Part shown: positions 10,671 to 22,043 of the stretch, one piece after another | Position numbering within the stretch: the first letter of the stretch is position 1 | Layout: every line of letters begins with the position of its first letter | Assembly: GCA_021186555.1 (NCBI GenBank) | Contig: JAJKFL010000011.1 | Coordinates: 7,526,001-7,590,000 of the forward strand | Direction of reading: 5' to 3' | Length of the DNA: 64,000 bases | Source of the DNA: Reticulitermes speratus | Taxonomy: Eukaryota; Arthropoda; Insecta; Blattodea; Rhinotermitidae | Program-made: the position numbers and the translations under genes | The notes under the pieces: model-generated | What the model saw: the letters and a program-made list of their open reading frames with translations, nothing else | Told to the model about the DNA's origin: nothing | Database searches by the model: none

Positions 10671-12033
10671 TGTGTACTGTACTGTGCCGCACTGTACTGT
10701 ACTGTACTGTACCGCACTGTACCGTACCGTACTGTACTGTACTGTACTGTACCGTACTGTACTGTACTGTACTGTGCCGCACTGTACTGTACTGTACCGC
10801 ACTGTACTGTACTGTACCGTACCGTACTGTACTGTACTGTACCGTACTGTACTGTACTGTACTTTGCCGCACTGTACTGTACTGTACTGTGCCGCACTGT
10901 ACTGTACTGTACTGTACTGTACTGTACTGTACTGTACTGTACTGTACTGTACTGTACCGCACTGTACTGTACTGTACCGTACCGTACTGTACTGTACTGT
11001 ACTTTGCCGCACTGTACTGTACTGTACTGTGCCGCACTGTACTGTACTGTACTGTACTGTACTGTACTGTACTGTACTGTACTGTACTGTACTGTACCGC
11101 ACTGTACTGTACTGTACCGTACCGTACTGTACTGTACTGTACCGTACCGTACTGTACTGTACTGTACTGTGCCGCACTGTACTGTACTGTACTGTACTGT
11201 ACTGTACTGTACTGTACTGTACCGCACTGTACTGTACTGTACCGTACCGTACTGTACTGTACTGTACCGTACTGTACTGTACTGTACTGTGCCGCACTGT
11301 ACTGTACTGTACTGTACTGTACTGTACTGTACTGTACCGCACTGTACTGTACTGTACCGTACCGTACTGTACTGTACTGTACCGTACTGTACTGTACTGT
11401 ACTGTACTGTACCGCACTGTACTGTACTGTACTGTACTGTACTGTACTGTACTGTACTGTACCAGCACTGTACTGTACTGTACCGCACTGTACTGTACTG
11501 TACCGCACTGTACTATACTGTACTGTACTGTACAGTACTGTACCTCACTGTACCGCACTGTACTGTACTGTACTGTACTGTACCTCACTGTATTGTACTG
11601 TACCGTACTGTACTGTACCTCACTGTACTGTACCGCACTGTATTGTACTGTACTGTACTGTACTGTACCTCACTGTACTGTACTGTACTGTACTGTACCT
11701 CACTGTACTGTACTCTACTGTACTGTACTCTACTGTACTGTACTGTACTGTACTGTACTGTACTGTACTGTACCTCACTGTACTGTACTGTACTGTACTG
11801 TACCTCACTGTATTGTACTGTACTGTACTGTACTGTACTGTATTGTACTGTACTGTACTGTACTGTACTGTACCTCACTGTACTGTACTGTACCTCACTG
11901 TACTGTACTGTACTGTACTGTACCTCACTGTACTGTACTGTACTGTACTGTACTGTACCTCACTGTACTGTACTGTACTGTACTGTACTGTACTGTACTG
12001 TACTGTACCTCACTGTACTGTACTGTACTGTAC
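10671..12033. repeat. TACTG pentanucleotide satellite, 1.36 kb
   Basis: The array is (TACTG)n with regularly placed variants. From 10671 to about 11460 the variants are TACCG and TGCCG; a block starting ACTTTGCCGC at 10861 recurs at 11001, a 140-bp higher-order period, and GTGCCGCACTG recurs 120 bp apart at 11170/11290. From about 11460 the typical variant becomes TACCTCACTG. Because the unit has no stop codon in any frame, long open frames (up to about 500 codons) exist on both strands. They encode only repeats such as YCTVL and are not genes. Confidence 0.95.
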
Positions 12034-12237
12034 CCTGAATCAAAGTCTCATAAATGCTGTAAACCACAAACTAGAATTACAGCTAACGATACCAGGTACC
12101 ACTACGATATAGCAAGCATATCACGTATTAAATTTAGATGCTAGGAGACACCGTACAGAGAACACATTCACGGCAGTAAGATAGTTCAAGGACAAAACAT
12201 CAGTGCGGATATTGAAACAGATTAGGGAAATGACGAG

Positions 12238-12455
12238 AATATACTTTGTGATACACAGGAAGATGGTAAGACATAGTTTGTGATATACAGGAAGATGGTA
12301 AGACATATACTTTGTGATATACAGGAAGACGGTAAGACATATACTTTGTGATATACAGGAAAATGGTAAGACATATACTTTGTGATATACAGGAAAATGG
12401 TAAGACATATACTTTGTGATATACAGGAAGATGGTAAGACGTATACTTTATGATC
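12238..12455. repeat. 34-bp tandem repeat, about 6 copies
   Basis: Head-to-tail units begin ATACTTTGTGATATACAGG and end GGTAAGACAT, with small differences between copies. Confidence 0.9.
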
Positions 12456-12743
12456 TACGCATACTATTTTCAGATACCAGTTTATTCTCTCTGGGTTTCA
12501 TACATTATATCCTCTGATCTGTAAGGATTTATAATTAATTCTAAACTAATGAATCCTTCAGACATTTGGTCAGGACTGGCCCAACGAAATGCTTCCGTCT
12601 GCATCGAACTAAACAATAAAGGCCCAACTTGTCTCGGACAGAATTAGAACCCAGATCATGGCTTTCGAAAGCTTGAGCACTACGCAGTTGCTGTCTTTGA
12701 CAACTATTTACTTTCATGAATTAAAATTCTATAGGCCTCGTGT

Positions 12744-12908
12744 CAGGGGTGCACAGATTTTCCAAAAATCTAGGAGACACCTCAAAATTCTAGGCGCCAC
12801 AAATGTGACACGAAACAAGGTCCATACTGAGAACCCACAAATATCAGGCATCACCTTAAAAAATTTAGTCGCCATGGCGACCGGGCGCACGGGATTTGTG
12901 CACCCCTG
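12744..12908 (+). mobile_element. hAT-like MITE, 165 bp
   Basis: The ends are CAGGGGTGCACAGAT and its inverted partner ATTTGTGCACCCCTG. The flanks CCTCGTGT (12736-12743) and CCTTGTGT (12909-12916) form an 8-bp target duplication with one mismatch, the size typical of hAT transposons. It is non-coding, so it would need a transposase in trans. The right part recurs at 52.55 kb. Confidence 0.82.
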
Positions 12909-12916
12909 CCTTGTGT

Positions 12917-13959
12917 AGTACAAAGACAAAATGGAATGAAATTCAAGCGTAAAACAGTCTGTTAATCTAATACCTATTACTGAGTTATTTCCAACATTGT
13001 CGTTAGCTTCGATGACCATTACATCTTCGAGCCTGTATAATCCTATTCTAACGGATTCATCTACTGTTTCAACTAATTACGTTATATGACAGAGAATTAG
13101 GACAATTGCAATAGGATCGAATCCTACTACTGGCCATCACAAGTCTTGAACGACGTACCTGGATCGTTACTCGCCACTCTTTACTGGAATGTCACGTTCC
13201 ATTGGCCAAAAGGAATAAACGGAAACTGCGACAATGTGGCATCCACAATACCGGCGAACATAGTCTAGAGTAAAAGCAACTTATGTGTACACGAGTTATT
13301 TCGTTCGTAGGTTCGAAAGGGCGAAGTTACCACTTTAAATCGGTGTTTTATTACGTGGGTCCAAATACACAGTGCACGCCATACATGTCAAAGTTTCTCT
13401 ACTTCCAAGTGATGTTTAATAACTAAAATAAAATCACGATTTAATAACGAAAGGATATCTGAAGTAACAGACAATCACAAAAGGGATGTCTCAATGGCGT
13501 ATCAAGTTCCTCTCCACGTTCTTGGAAAACAGTCTCCACATCAACTTCTCCGTTCTGTTTTCACATATAACAGGGGAGAGGCAGGGTGCGAGTTTGCTTG
13601 CTGGTATCAGATACCCGCAGTGCTGTTTGACGGTTGTGTGCTTCAAGCAGTTGCTATGAAGCCGCACACAAATATGAAAACCCTGGAATATCAAGGAGTT
13701 AAAAGTTGATATTAACGTTGTAAACAGAAGCCAAACACCAGTGACAGGCAACCATAATCCTTAAATGTGCTGCTGGACGCATTCCCACACTGCTGGGCAA
13801 GAATAAGACAAGCTTTTAAACACTGTATTTGAAAAACGAGGTGCGTAACAGAAGGCACCCCGGGCTTCGACATAGTAAATGTGTTCGTGCGTGTGTAAAA
13901 ACACACACATACACACAGCAACTTCAGTCACAATAGAAATACACGTGGCATCTAGGTGC
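12917..13959. other. Unassigned stretch
   Basis: No gene or clear repeat was seen before the 19-bp satellite. A short AC-rich run occurs near 13900. Confidence 0.35.
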
Positions 13960-13964
13960 TTAAT

Positions 13965-15232
13965 ACCTGTGATGTTACGTAATATTTGTGATGTTAAGTT
14001 AATATCTGTGATGTTAAGTGGTATCTGTGACGTCAAGTATTATCTGTGATGTTAAGTTAATATCTGTGATGTTAAGTGGTATCTGTGACGTCAAGCATTA
14101 TCTGTGATGTTAAGTTAATATCTGTGATGTTAAGTAGTATCTGTGACGTTAAGTATTATCTGTGATGTTAAGTAATGCCTGTGATATTAAGTAATAGCTG
14201 TGACGTTAAGTAATATCTGTGACGTTAAGTAATGCCTGTGATGTTAAGTAATAGCTGTGATGTTAAGTAGTATCTGTGATGTTAAGTATTATCTGTGATG
14301 TTAAGTAACATCTGTGATGTTAAGTAACATCTGTGATGTTAAGTAATGCCTGCGATATTAAGTAATAGCTGTGATGTTAAGTAGTATCTGTGACGTTAAG
14401 TATTATCTGTGATGTTAAGTAATGCCTGTGATATTAAGTAATAGCTGTGATGTTAAGTAGTATATGTGATGTTAAGTATTATCTGTGATGTTAAGTAACA
14501 TCTGTGATGTTAAGTAATGCCTGCGATATTAAGCAATAGCTGTGATGTTAAGTAGTATCAGTGACGTTAAGTAGTATCTGTGACGTTAAGTATTATCTGT
14601 GATGTTAAGTAATGCCTGTGATATTAAGTAATAGCTGTGATGTTAAGTAGTATCTGTGATGTTAAGTATTATCTGTGATGTTAAGTAACATCTGTGATGT
14701 TAAGTAATGCCTGCGATATTAAGTAATAGCTGTGATGTTAAGTAGTATCTGTGATGTTAAGTATTATCTGTGATGTTAAGTAACATATGTGATGTCAAGT
14801 AATGCCTGTGATATTAAGTAATTATCTGTGATGTTAAGTAGTATCTGTGATTTTAAGTAGTATCTGTGATGTTAAATAATATATGTGATGTTAAATAGTA
14901 TCTGTGATGTTAAGTAATATATGTGATGTTAAGTAACATATGTGATGCTAAGTAATATCTGTGATGTTAAGTACTATACGTGATGTTAAGTAATATAAGT
15001 GATGTTAAGTAATATCTGTGATGTTAAATAATATATGTGATGTTAATATATGTGATGTTAAGTAATATATGTGATGTTAAATAGTATCTGTGATGTTAAA
15101 TAATATCTGTGATATTAAGTAATATATGTGATGTTAATATATGTGATGTTAAGTAATATCTGTGATGTTAAGGAGTATATGTGATGTTAAATAATATATG
15201 TGATGTTAAGTAATGTCTGTGATGTTAAGTAA
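13965..15232. repeat. 19-bp satellite, about 65 copies
   Basis: The unit is about AAGTAATATCTGTGATGTT. Variants (GTGACGTC, TGCCTGTGATATT, TAGCTGTGATG, ATATGTGATG) recur in the same order, indicating higher-order units of several monomers. Copies from about 14.83 kb are more uniform and richer in ATATGTGATG. There are no long open frames. Confidence 0.93.
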
Positions 15233-15635
15233 AATATTTGATTAAAACCAGATGAACGCATCGGGAAACTTTCATTAAAAGAAATAAGGGAAAAGGGAAT
15301 TAGTATATAAAGCACAATACCTTCCATTCAATGATTGTATTACTACATAAATATACTGTTGTTTCCTCTCCTACTAAAACGGTATCTTATGACTTAAACA
15401 GTCTTTTCTGAAACAGCAGCGCTACCATCCTGTTATCGGTCTGTATGTCTGTCAATACACAGCAGAAAACGTAGTCGTTTTTATATTGTGTCGGCAGAAA
15501 AAGGTAAAAGTACGGAGAAAAGGGAGAGAAAGAGAGAAAGAAAGCATTAAGGGATAGGACAAAAGGATACTTATACATTAGACATTCTCAGAAAACGAGG
15601 GTAATGGAGTTTCGGGGAAATGAAAACAGAAAGAA

Positions 15636-15904
15636 ATCTGGACTTGGAGAAGCAGATGGGCGTAAGTCCAATCTAATCATATTTGAGATAATAGATCACT
15701 TTCTTATAATTTCAGTCGATGGGCGTAAGTCCAATCTAATCATATTTGAGATAATAGATCACTTTCTTATAATTTCAGTCTCTTTCAGATGCAGACAGTT
15801 GTAAGTCCAAATACTGTCCCAGTGCAGCTGGACCAAGAATTAAACAACAGTAAGTCACATTAGAAAAATTGGACTTACACCCTTCTGCTTCTGAGGTCCA
15901 GAAA
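15636..15904. mobile_element. Small TIR element with an internal 63-bp duplication
   Basis: Left end 15638-15673 and right end 15867-15903 are inverted copies (TCTGGACTT, GAAGCAGA, GTAAGTCCAA blocks). Inside, 15655-15717 and 15718-15780 are an exact 63-bp direct duplication. It is probably a non-autonomous DNA transposon. The superfamily is unknown and I found no clear target duplication. Confidence 0.6.
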
Positions 15905-16254
15905 TGTAAAAAAGCTTTCGCAGTGAACATATTAGTAAAAATCGTTCCTGGGCTATCAAACGCGTCAAAGACGGCTGAACCCCACCGCTTCGGAGATCTG
16001 CTGTTTCCCCATCATCAAGGTCACGGTGGCCCTGGTGTAGAGTTTTAGACCATCACAGAACTGGCTGATAGACTAAGAACAATTTGTGAAAAGGAAGATA
16101 AGTTTTGTCGCATTTCAGGGTACAACAAGAACTGCCAGGGAATGGCGTAGCTGTACCGCTGCAGATCTGTGTTCTGGAGGTGCCTGGTTCGTATCTAAGT
16201 CGGATATCATAGCGTTTCTCAGTTCCTCCACGAAAATTCCAGGGTAGTACCACA

Positions 16255-16518
16255 ATTACGGCGGCCGCTACGGACTGGACGTTCAGGGGAATAAATCCCG
16301 GTGGGGGTGAGATTTTCCGTGCACTTGCAGACCAGCCTCGAGGCCCACCCAGCTTCCTGTACAATGGGTACTGGGTCTTTCCCGGGGTAAAGCGGCCGGG
16401 GCGTGGCGTGGACCACCCACCCCCTTCTAGCACCGAAGTTGCGAATGGGTTAAAGCTCTACCTCCGCCTCCCCTCTATACCTGCATAGGTATGTCATAGG
16501 GTGACCTTTACCTTTATC
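16255..16518 (+). mobile_element. SINE family C, head decayed
   Basis: It contains AATCCCGGTGGGGGTGAGAT (B-box remnant and start of body), GGGTACTGGGTC, AAAGCGGCCGGGGCGTGG and the 3' end GTGACCTTTACCTTTA. The 5' head is hard to recognise. Confidence 0.8.
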
Positions 16519-17104
16519 CAAATTAGGCCACGACTGTCGTCGATACTGACAGCTTCGTTAAACAAGCATATAAAAAACAAGGTAAACAATATAACGCATT
16601 ATTGTTTATTAACAGATTTATTACATTAATTCAACTATGAACCATTCCACTTGATGGTCTAGATTCCCGCACACTGTTCAACACGACTCATTGCGCCCGG
16701 TAACGTTAAGTCTACAGCGCAAACCGACACGAGACGGTGGAAATCTCAAGGCTGGCCGTTTTTACAGTGCAGTTACGTCGTACCAATGAAATGGCTCTTT
16801 CAAAGCGCACGCATGGTTGCCATATTTCGAATTCATTTCGTGTTTTTTCTTTCCGAAGTACGCACAAAGGGCATTCATATTACCAAGATCGTAACAGTTC
16901 GTTTGTCCGCCCGCAAATCTTCATCTTCAAAATTACTGGACGGATTTCGGAAAATTCGGTGTTCGGGAATGTGACGACATGAGTCACGTACGCTTGAAGT
17001 AGGCCTACGTGGTATAAATAGTTACCATTACCCTGTTAAAGGGTTAAAGTGATTACAAATTAAAACTGAGATTTTGGCGGAGGGTAAAGCAGGGCAAGAC
17101 TGCT

Positions 17105-17195
17105 TGATTCTGAAGGTGAAGAAGGCATTACGATGCTCCGAAACGTTGGTAACTATTTACCAGTCATCCCTGATGATGATGATGATCCTATAAGG
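17105..17195 (+). repeat. Degenerate hammerhead-like motif
   Basis: GTGAAGA (17121-17127), helix-II-like GGCAT/ATGCTC and GAAACGTTGGTAA resemble the ACGT subfamily. The C3 position is G, so catalysis is unlikely. A short GAT microsatellite follows. Confidence 0.45.
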
Positions 17196-17215
17196 GACAG
17201 AAACATGAAGGAGTG

Positions 17216-17633
17216 ATTAACAATATCGTGTAATATAGAATATCTGAGAATATAGTGCATTTTGTTGGACTGAATATCGTGATTTGATTACCGACATGCA
17301 CGGTGTGAACAATATAGTGCCTTTTGTTGGGCTGAATATCGTGATTTTATTACCGACATGCACGGTGTGAACAACATAGTGCCTTTTGTTGGACTGAATA
17401 TCGTGATTTGATTACCGACATGCACGGTGTGAACAATATAGTGCATTTTGTTGGACTGAATACCGTGATTCGATTACCGACATGCACGGTGTGAACAATA
17501 AAGTGCATTTTGTTGGACTGAATATCGTGATTTGATTACCGACAATGCACGTTGTGAACAATATAGTGCATTTTGTTGGACTGAATATCGTGATTTGATT
17601 ATCGACAATGCACGGTGTGAACAATATAAAATT
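17216..17633. repeat. 62-bp tandem repeat, about 6.5 copies
   Basis: Units contain GTGCATTTTGTTGGACTG, AATATCGTGATTTGATTACC and GACATGCACGGTGTGAACAA. Copies differ by a few bases. The open frame in it is a repeat artefact. Confidence 0.92.
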
Positions 17634-18130
17634 TAAAAGGAATTACTTGGCTTACTAGCTCAATCGCGACCACTTCTACGTGCGCTGTCAGTAAGACCCA
17701 CTTATTCCTCACGAACCCCACGTAACCTCCTACATATTAACACCTTCCATGTGTGTGAACCGTACGTATGGACATATGTGAACGAGGGTCGTATTAAATG
17801 TCAATCCATTTCCCTTGGGGACTCAGTACCGTTAGCGGACCTCCAGCTGAACGGTTTCGCGGGTTCTTAAGACATATACGTGACACGTTATTGATGACAG
17901 CAATCGATATCACCAAGTTAATAATAAACAGAGGTCACTGGGACAGCCTGCTATACTTCTTGGATATAATCACGGAAATCGACGTATGTTGCGGGCAGAG
18001 AACAAGTGAAATAGCTTCCGGTGCCTCACAAGCAGATCGAACCTGTCATAAGTAATATTACGCATTATAAGGCTGCGGACGACCAGTTATATAGACAGCT
18101 GGATTTCCTTACTTTACAGATTACGCAGGA
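17634..18130. other. Unassigned stretch
   Basis: Nothing recognised. An 85-codon open frame at 17798-18055 shows no family signature. Confidence 0.35.
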
Positions 18131-18172
18131 AAGAGAGACAGAGAGAGAGAGGGGGGGGGGGGAGGGAGACCA
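18131..18172. repeat. AG / poly-G low-complexity tract
   Basis: (GA)n followed by a run of G. Confidence 0.8.
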
Positions 18173-18469
18173 GCCACAAGTACGAACATGCTGAATCACA
18201 CACTAAAGTCAGTTTAGCAGTCTGATTTTCACACAACAATCGACAGTTTACACACTATTCCATAGCAAAGCAACATGCACATTTAGACATAATCTGACAT
18301 CACCTCGTCTATTCAGCTTTGACATATAATTATGTTTTAAATTCCACATTTTTCAGTTCTAAAACATTTCCAGGCACTCGGAAACCTCTAAAAACTTAAA
18401 ACAAGAAGGACGACTTTTCATTTTTCAACATGCTACTCCATAAATATACGTTTCAAGTTCAGAGACGGC

Positions 18470-18795
18470 CACATCAATTATTATCTGGGCGATACAAGCA
18501 AGGAGAATGAGATGGTCGAGACACGTGGCAAATATGGGGAAGAACAGAAATGAATGCACGGTTTTGGTGGACAAACCTGAAGGATAAAGACGACTTGGAA
18601 GGCCTAGACGTACACGGGAGGATAATATTAAAATGGAGTTTAAATAAACAAGATGATAAGACACAGACTGGATTAATTTGGCTCTGGGCAGAGATAAGCA
18701 GCGGACTGTTATGGACGTGGTAATTAAGTATCAAGTTCCGTAAAATGCCGGGAATTGATTGATAAGAGAAGGAATTATTACCTTCTGAAAGCGGA
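18470..18795 (+). mobile_element. LINE 3' end, decayed
   Basis: The plus strand encodes a broken relative of the LINE C-terminus at 42.3 kb (a MRWSRHVANMGK-like segment, then LGRPRRTREDNIKME). The 3' UTR follows with AAAATGCCGGGAATTGATTG. The longest open frames here run antisense and are shadows of this element. Confidence 0.75.
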
Positions 18796-19150
18796 CATCC
18801 CACAATACGGAAGTATTTCAGAACTGAAAAAAAAAATTAAATTTTAACATGGTCATGACGCAGTTTAAGAGCATTCTGGGGCTTCTTTGACCTAGAATTT
18901 AAAGAAGCAATTATGATGGCACAGGATGCCGAAATGCATACGCTGATGTACCTGGCGGGACTGTGCATCAGCAATTGTGGAAGCCCACTTACTTGATTCA
19001 ATCTGGAATGAATCCACATCGAGATACTCAGACTGGAGATGATACTGTGACAACTTTGCTATAGCAAAGGCAGTAAAGTCTGTAAACAGTATTTGTAACA
19101 GTTGTAAACCTCTATCCACACACGTTCCTGTTTATGACCATAATAATTTT

Positions 19151-19417
19151 CTTTTTAGTCGTCCTCTTCTACCTACTCCGGTTTCCCGTTTCAGTGTTGA
19201 GGTTGTAATTCCTTTAGATCACACTGAGAGACACACCACAGTCGGTAGGACTCCTCTGGACGAGGGATCGGCTCGTCGCAGAGGCCTCTACCTGACAACA
19301 ACACACAACACTCACAAGAGACAAACATCCATGCCCCCGGTGGGATTCGAACCCACGATCCCAGCAAGCGAGCGGCCGAAGACCCACGCCTTAGACCGCA
19401 CGGCCACTGGGATTGGC
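19151..19417 (-). mobile_element. SINE family A with 13-bp target duplication
   Basis: The minus strand has the tRNA-Leu/Ser-like head (GGCCGTGCGGTCTAAGGCG; B-box GGTTCGAATCCC at 19342-19353) and the body TCAGGTAGAGG and GTCCAGAGGAGTCCTACCGA. It is flanked by CCATAATAATTTT at 19138-19150 and 19418-19430. Confidence 0.92.
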
Positions 19418-20009
19418 CCATAATAATTTTAATAAGTGTAATTGTGTTTGCTGCCTCCATATTTCTTGTACATGGTGTTAGGCTCAGATTGTAGTGTGTT
19501 CGTATTATCGCCCTGCAGTCTTAAAGTTTGCTAGACTTTCTCATAATATGAAAGAAGAACTGTCATTGAATTGAAATTCCCCATTTTGGTAATGAACACA
19601 GGCTGTTACTTTAAATTGAGTATTGAGTATTTAAATTGTAATACCGTGTAAGATGTTGGTTTTGTGAAAATCTGTTGAACTGAAGTGGACCACGGCATAC
19701 GAATGTATCTCAGACTAATCCACACAGCAGTAGGTGAAGAATTTAAGTATTTACAACGCTTAAAATTGTGTGTTTATGCTCCAAAATCGAAACACGAGAA
19801 CAATTTTCTTTCTTGTTATAAACTGAACTTACCGTAAACAGAGACATAAGAGCTAACACCAGAATAGCCCATATTCAAACTACACCCATTAACATAATTG
19901 TGGCCGTTCTGAAATTGTAACTAGGAAACAGGCAAGCAACGCAAGAATTGCAAACAACAACCAGACAGTATAGTTTTCTCGGGCGCACAGCCGCGTCAAT
20001 TCGTTTGAA

Positions 20010-20050
20010 TACAACGTTTCGGGGACTAGCTCCGTCCCCATCCTCAGGCA
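20010..20050 (-). ncRNA. Hammerhead ribozyme-like motif, left arm
   Basis: Mirror image of the motif at 20061-20101: CTGAGGA core, helix II GGGGAC/GTCCCC, GAAA, palindromic helix III ACGT, cleavage-site base U. All core residues fit CTGANGA...GAAA. Helix I is only about 3 bp, so activity as a monomer is doubtful. Confidence 0.6.
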
Positions 20051-20060
20051 AAACTGATTT

Positions 20061-20101
20061 TGCCTGAGGATGGGGACGGAGCTAGTCCCCGAAACGTTGT
20101 A
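20061..20101 (+). ncRNA. Hammerhead ribozyme-like motif, right arm
   Basis: Core CTGAGGA at 20064-20070, helix II GGGGAC (20072-20077) with GTCCCC (20085-20090), GAAA at 20091-20094, ACGT at 20094-20097, predicted cleavage after U20098. Helix I is TGC with GTA (one G-U pair). The general layout is that of type I hammerheads known from Penelope-like elements. Confidence 0.6.
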
Positions 20102-20212
20102 TTCAAACGAATTGACGCGGCTGTGCGCCCGTGAAAACTATATTGAATCATGTCGCCGCGAAAGTTTTAAAACTTATAACAACCAGACAGCATTGCAGAA
20201 ACTAAATATTAA

Positions 20213-20435
20213 CCTTTTAAAGCCTAATGGTTACTTGCTGAATCAACAGTTTTAACATTCAAAAATTCTACATTCTGCCCACACTGTATTTATGTGTATT
20301 GTATTTATATTGGAACAAACACCGACTTCTGCCTTATATAACATAAACTGATTTTTCAACCGAGATGAAAAGTGTTTACTGCGCGGTACGAACTGGGTCT
20401 TTAAATGAAACAGTTTACGCTTCATCTTTAAAGGG
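20213..20435 (+). mobile_element. piggyBac-like MITE, 223 bp
   Basis: It is flanked by TTAA on both sides (20209-20212 and 20436-20439) and has ends CCTTTTAAAG and CTTTAAAGGG. TTAA duplication and CCCTTT-type ends are typical of piggyBac transposons. The interior (CTGCCCACACTG, TGTTTACTGCGCGGTACGAA) recurs at 37.6 and 39.4 kb. It is non-coding. Confidence 0.75.
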
Positions 20436-20727
20436 TTAAAAGAACAGATAAATCACATGAAGGGCCAGTAGTTGGACATCGCAGCTTCTCGCATAATTGA
20501 ATGAAGATTAAAATCTTGTCTACATTACATAGTTAAATCCAATTTGGGGAAATGGTAGGTCACTTGGTTATCAAACAGAAATCATAATTTTCACAACTTT
20601 CATTATAAGCAGTTTATATGTAGCCTACAGCAGTAAGCTGTTTGCAACGTAGCGTCAGGGAGAGCAGGCCTAATCTAGACTTTACCCTAAAGCCGTAAAC
20701 GTAGATGCTGAAGTGTAAATATAAGTA

Positions 20728-21129
20728 CATTAGAACCCCCGCGCAACCGCGGATTCGGTATCCGCGGTTTACCGCCCGAAAATATTAAATGGAAAATTCC
20801 AGAAATAAACGATTCATAAATTTCAAAATGCGCTCCATTCTGAGTAACGTGGTGAAACCTGCCCGCCCCGTCACGCTCAGTACGTGACTCATCTCTCTTT
20901 GTCCTCTGTACCCACGTTGGCCCGCTTTACTCGCATCCACAAGTATAATAATGTACAATGTATTTCATTATTATTTAATGTTGGTAATGTTTTACTGTGC
21001 GTAATTTATCAATTAAACTTAACATATGTATGTATGTAAACGAAAAACGACTTATATATAGGGTTCGCTACTATCCGCGGTTTCGGGCATCCGCGGTAGG
21101 TCTTGGAACGTATCACGGGGGTACTACTG
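20728..21129. mobile_element. Tigger/pogo-like non-autonomous transposon, 402 bp
   Basis: It is flanked by TA (20726-20727, 21130-21131). The left end CATTAGAACCCCCGCG and right-end complement CAGTAGTACCCCCGTG are imperfect inverted repeats. Both have subterminal ATCCGCGG blocks. ACCCCC plus ATCCGCGG ends are characteristic of Tigger elements (Tc1/mariner superfamily). No transposase frame survives. Confidence 0.8.
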
Positions 21130-21771
21130 TATCTGTTATATAAAATGATAAAATAGCATTGGTACTATATGGTAATGGGGGGAGGGTGGCATGGTGGCAT
21201 GGGAGCCAGCCGGTAACGGGCACCGCCACTGCATTATGAACACCGACATATTTAAAACGACCTTGAAGGTGCTGCCCTCTATGTCTCCGAAGTACTGGCA
21301 ATCCTGCCCATGGAAAAGTGCCACTCGGTATGACGACTCCGTCTGCCTTTACCTTGTTGATGCTCCTAAAGCTAATACGTACTAAAAGAATGATGAGTAT
21401 GTCGAAAGTATTATTTTTTTCCTCTAATAATATTTAAACGCTTCAATAGACACGGAGTTTCAGTGTGCTGTAATATATTTGGACATCAAGTTTGTAATTT
21501 ATTGTCAGGTGACGTCTGACGTCATTCATCGTGCATGGGGCCGATGTGAAACACTATGCATCCCATTACCCCAATGCTGAAACTCACTGCCGCGTGTTGA
21601 TTTATATGGAAATTTGGCACAACCTCCAGACTTTATTACTAGTACATATTAATTAATTAATATGTTGCTGAAATTGCAGCGTTTTTTCATTTGTAGATGT
21701 CCCCGAAACAAAAAAATTAACCAATGACAAGGTTGCGTGGACTACAGAAAATTTGAATGACGCATATAATA

Positions 21772-22032
21772 TTTTTTTCAATGGCTCGACAGCCCGTAGG
21801 GGGCCTAGGCCTCCTCATTTTTCGAGGCTTCACGATCACACTCAGACACACCACACTCGGTAAGACTCCTCTGGACGAGTGACCAGCTCGTCGCAGAGAC
21901 CTCCACCTGACAAGACACAACACTCACAACAGACAAGCATTCATGACCCCGGCAGGATTCGAACCCGTAATCCCCAGCAAGCGAGCGGCCGCCGACCCAC
22001 GCCTTAGACCGCGCGGCCACTGGTATCGGCAA
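21772..22032 (-). mobile_element. SINE family A with target duplication
   Basis: A full-length minus-strand copy: head with GGTCTAAGGCGTGGGTC and B-box GGTTCGAATCC, body ending at GGGCTGTCGAGCCATTG and a poly-A remnant. CGCATATAATA flanks it at 21761-21771 and 22033-22043. Confidence 0.92.
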
Positions 22033-22043
22033 CGCATATAATA

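Larger units (their letters stand above)
19969..20142. repeat. Near-perfect foldback carrying two ribozyme cores
   Basis: Arms 19969-20053 and 20058-20142 are inverted copies with one or two differences; only about 4 bp separate them. Each arm contains an intact hammerhead-like core, and the two cores point outward from the centre. The termini include CGGCTGTGCGCCCG. The short open frame starting at 20070 is not a gene. Confidence 0.85.

Noticed and set aside
10586..12144. Very long open frames (300-508 codons) on both strands
   Set aside because: They translate a TACTG pentamer array that lacks stops in every frame. The peptides are pure YCTVL or STVQY repeats.
16053..16433. A 126-codon minus-strand frame
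   Set aside because: Antisense of SINE C; the same peptide pattern recurs over other SINE C copies.
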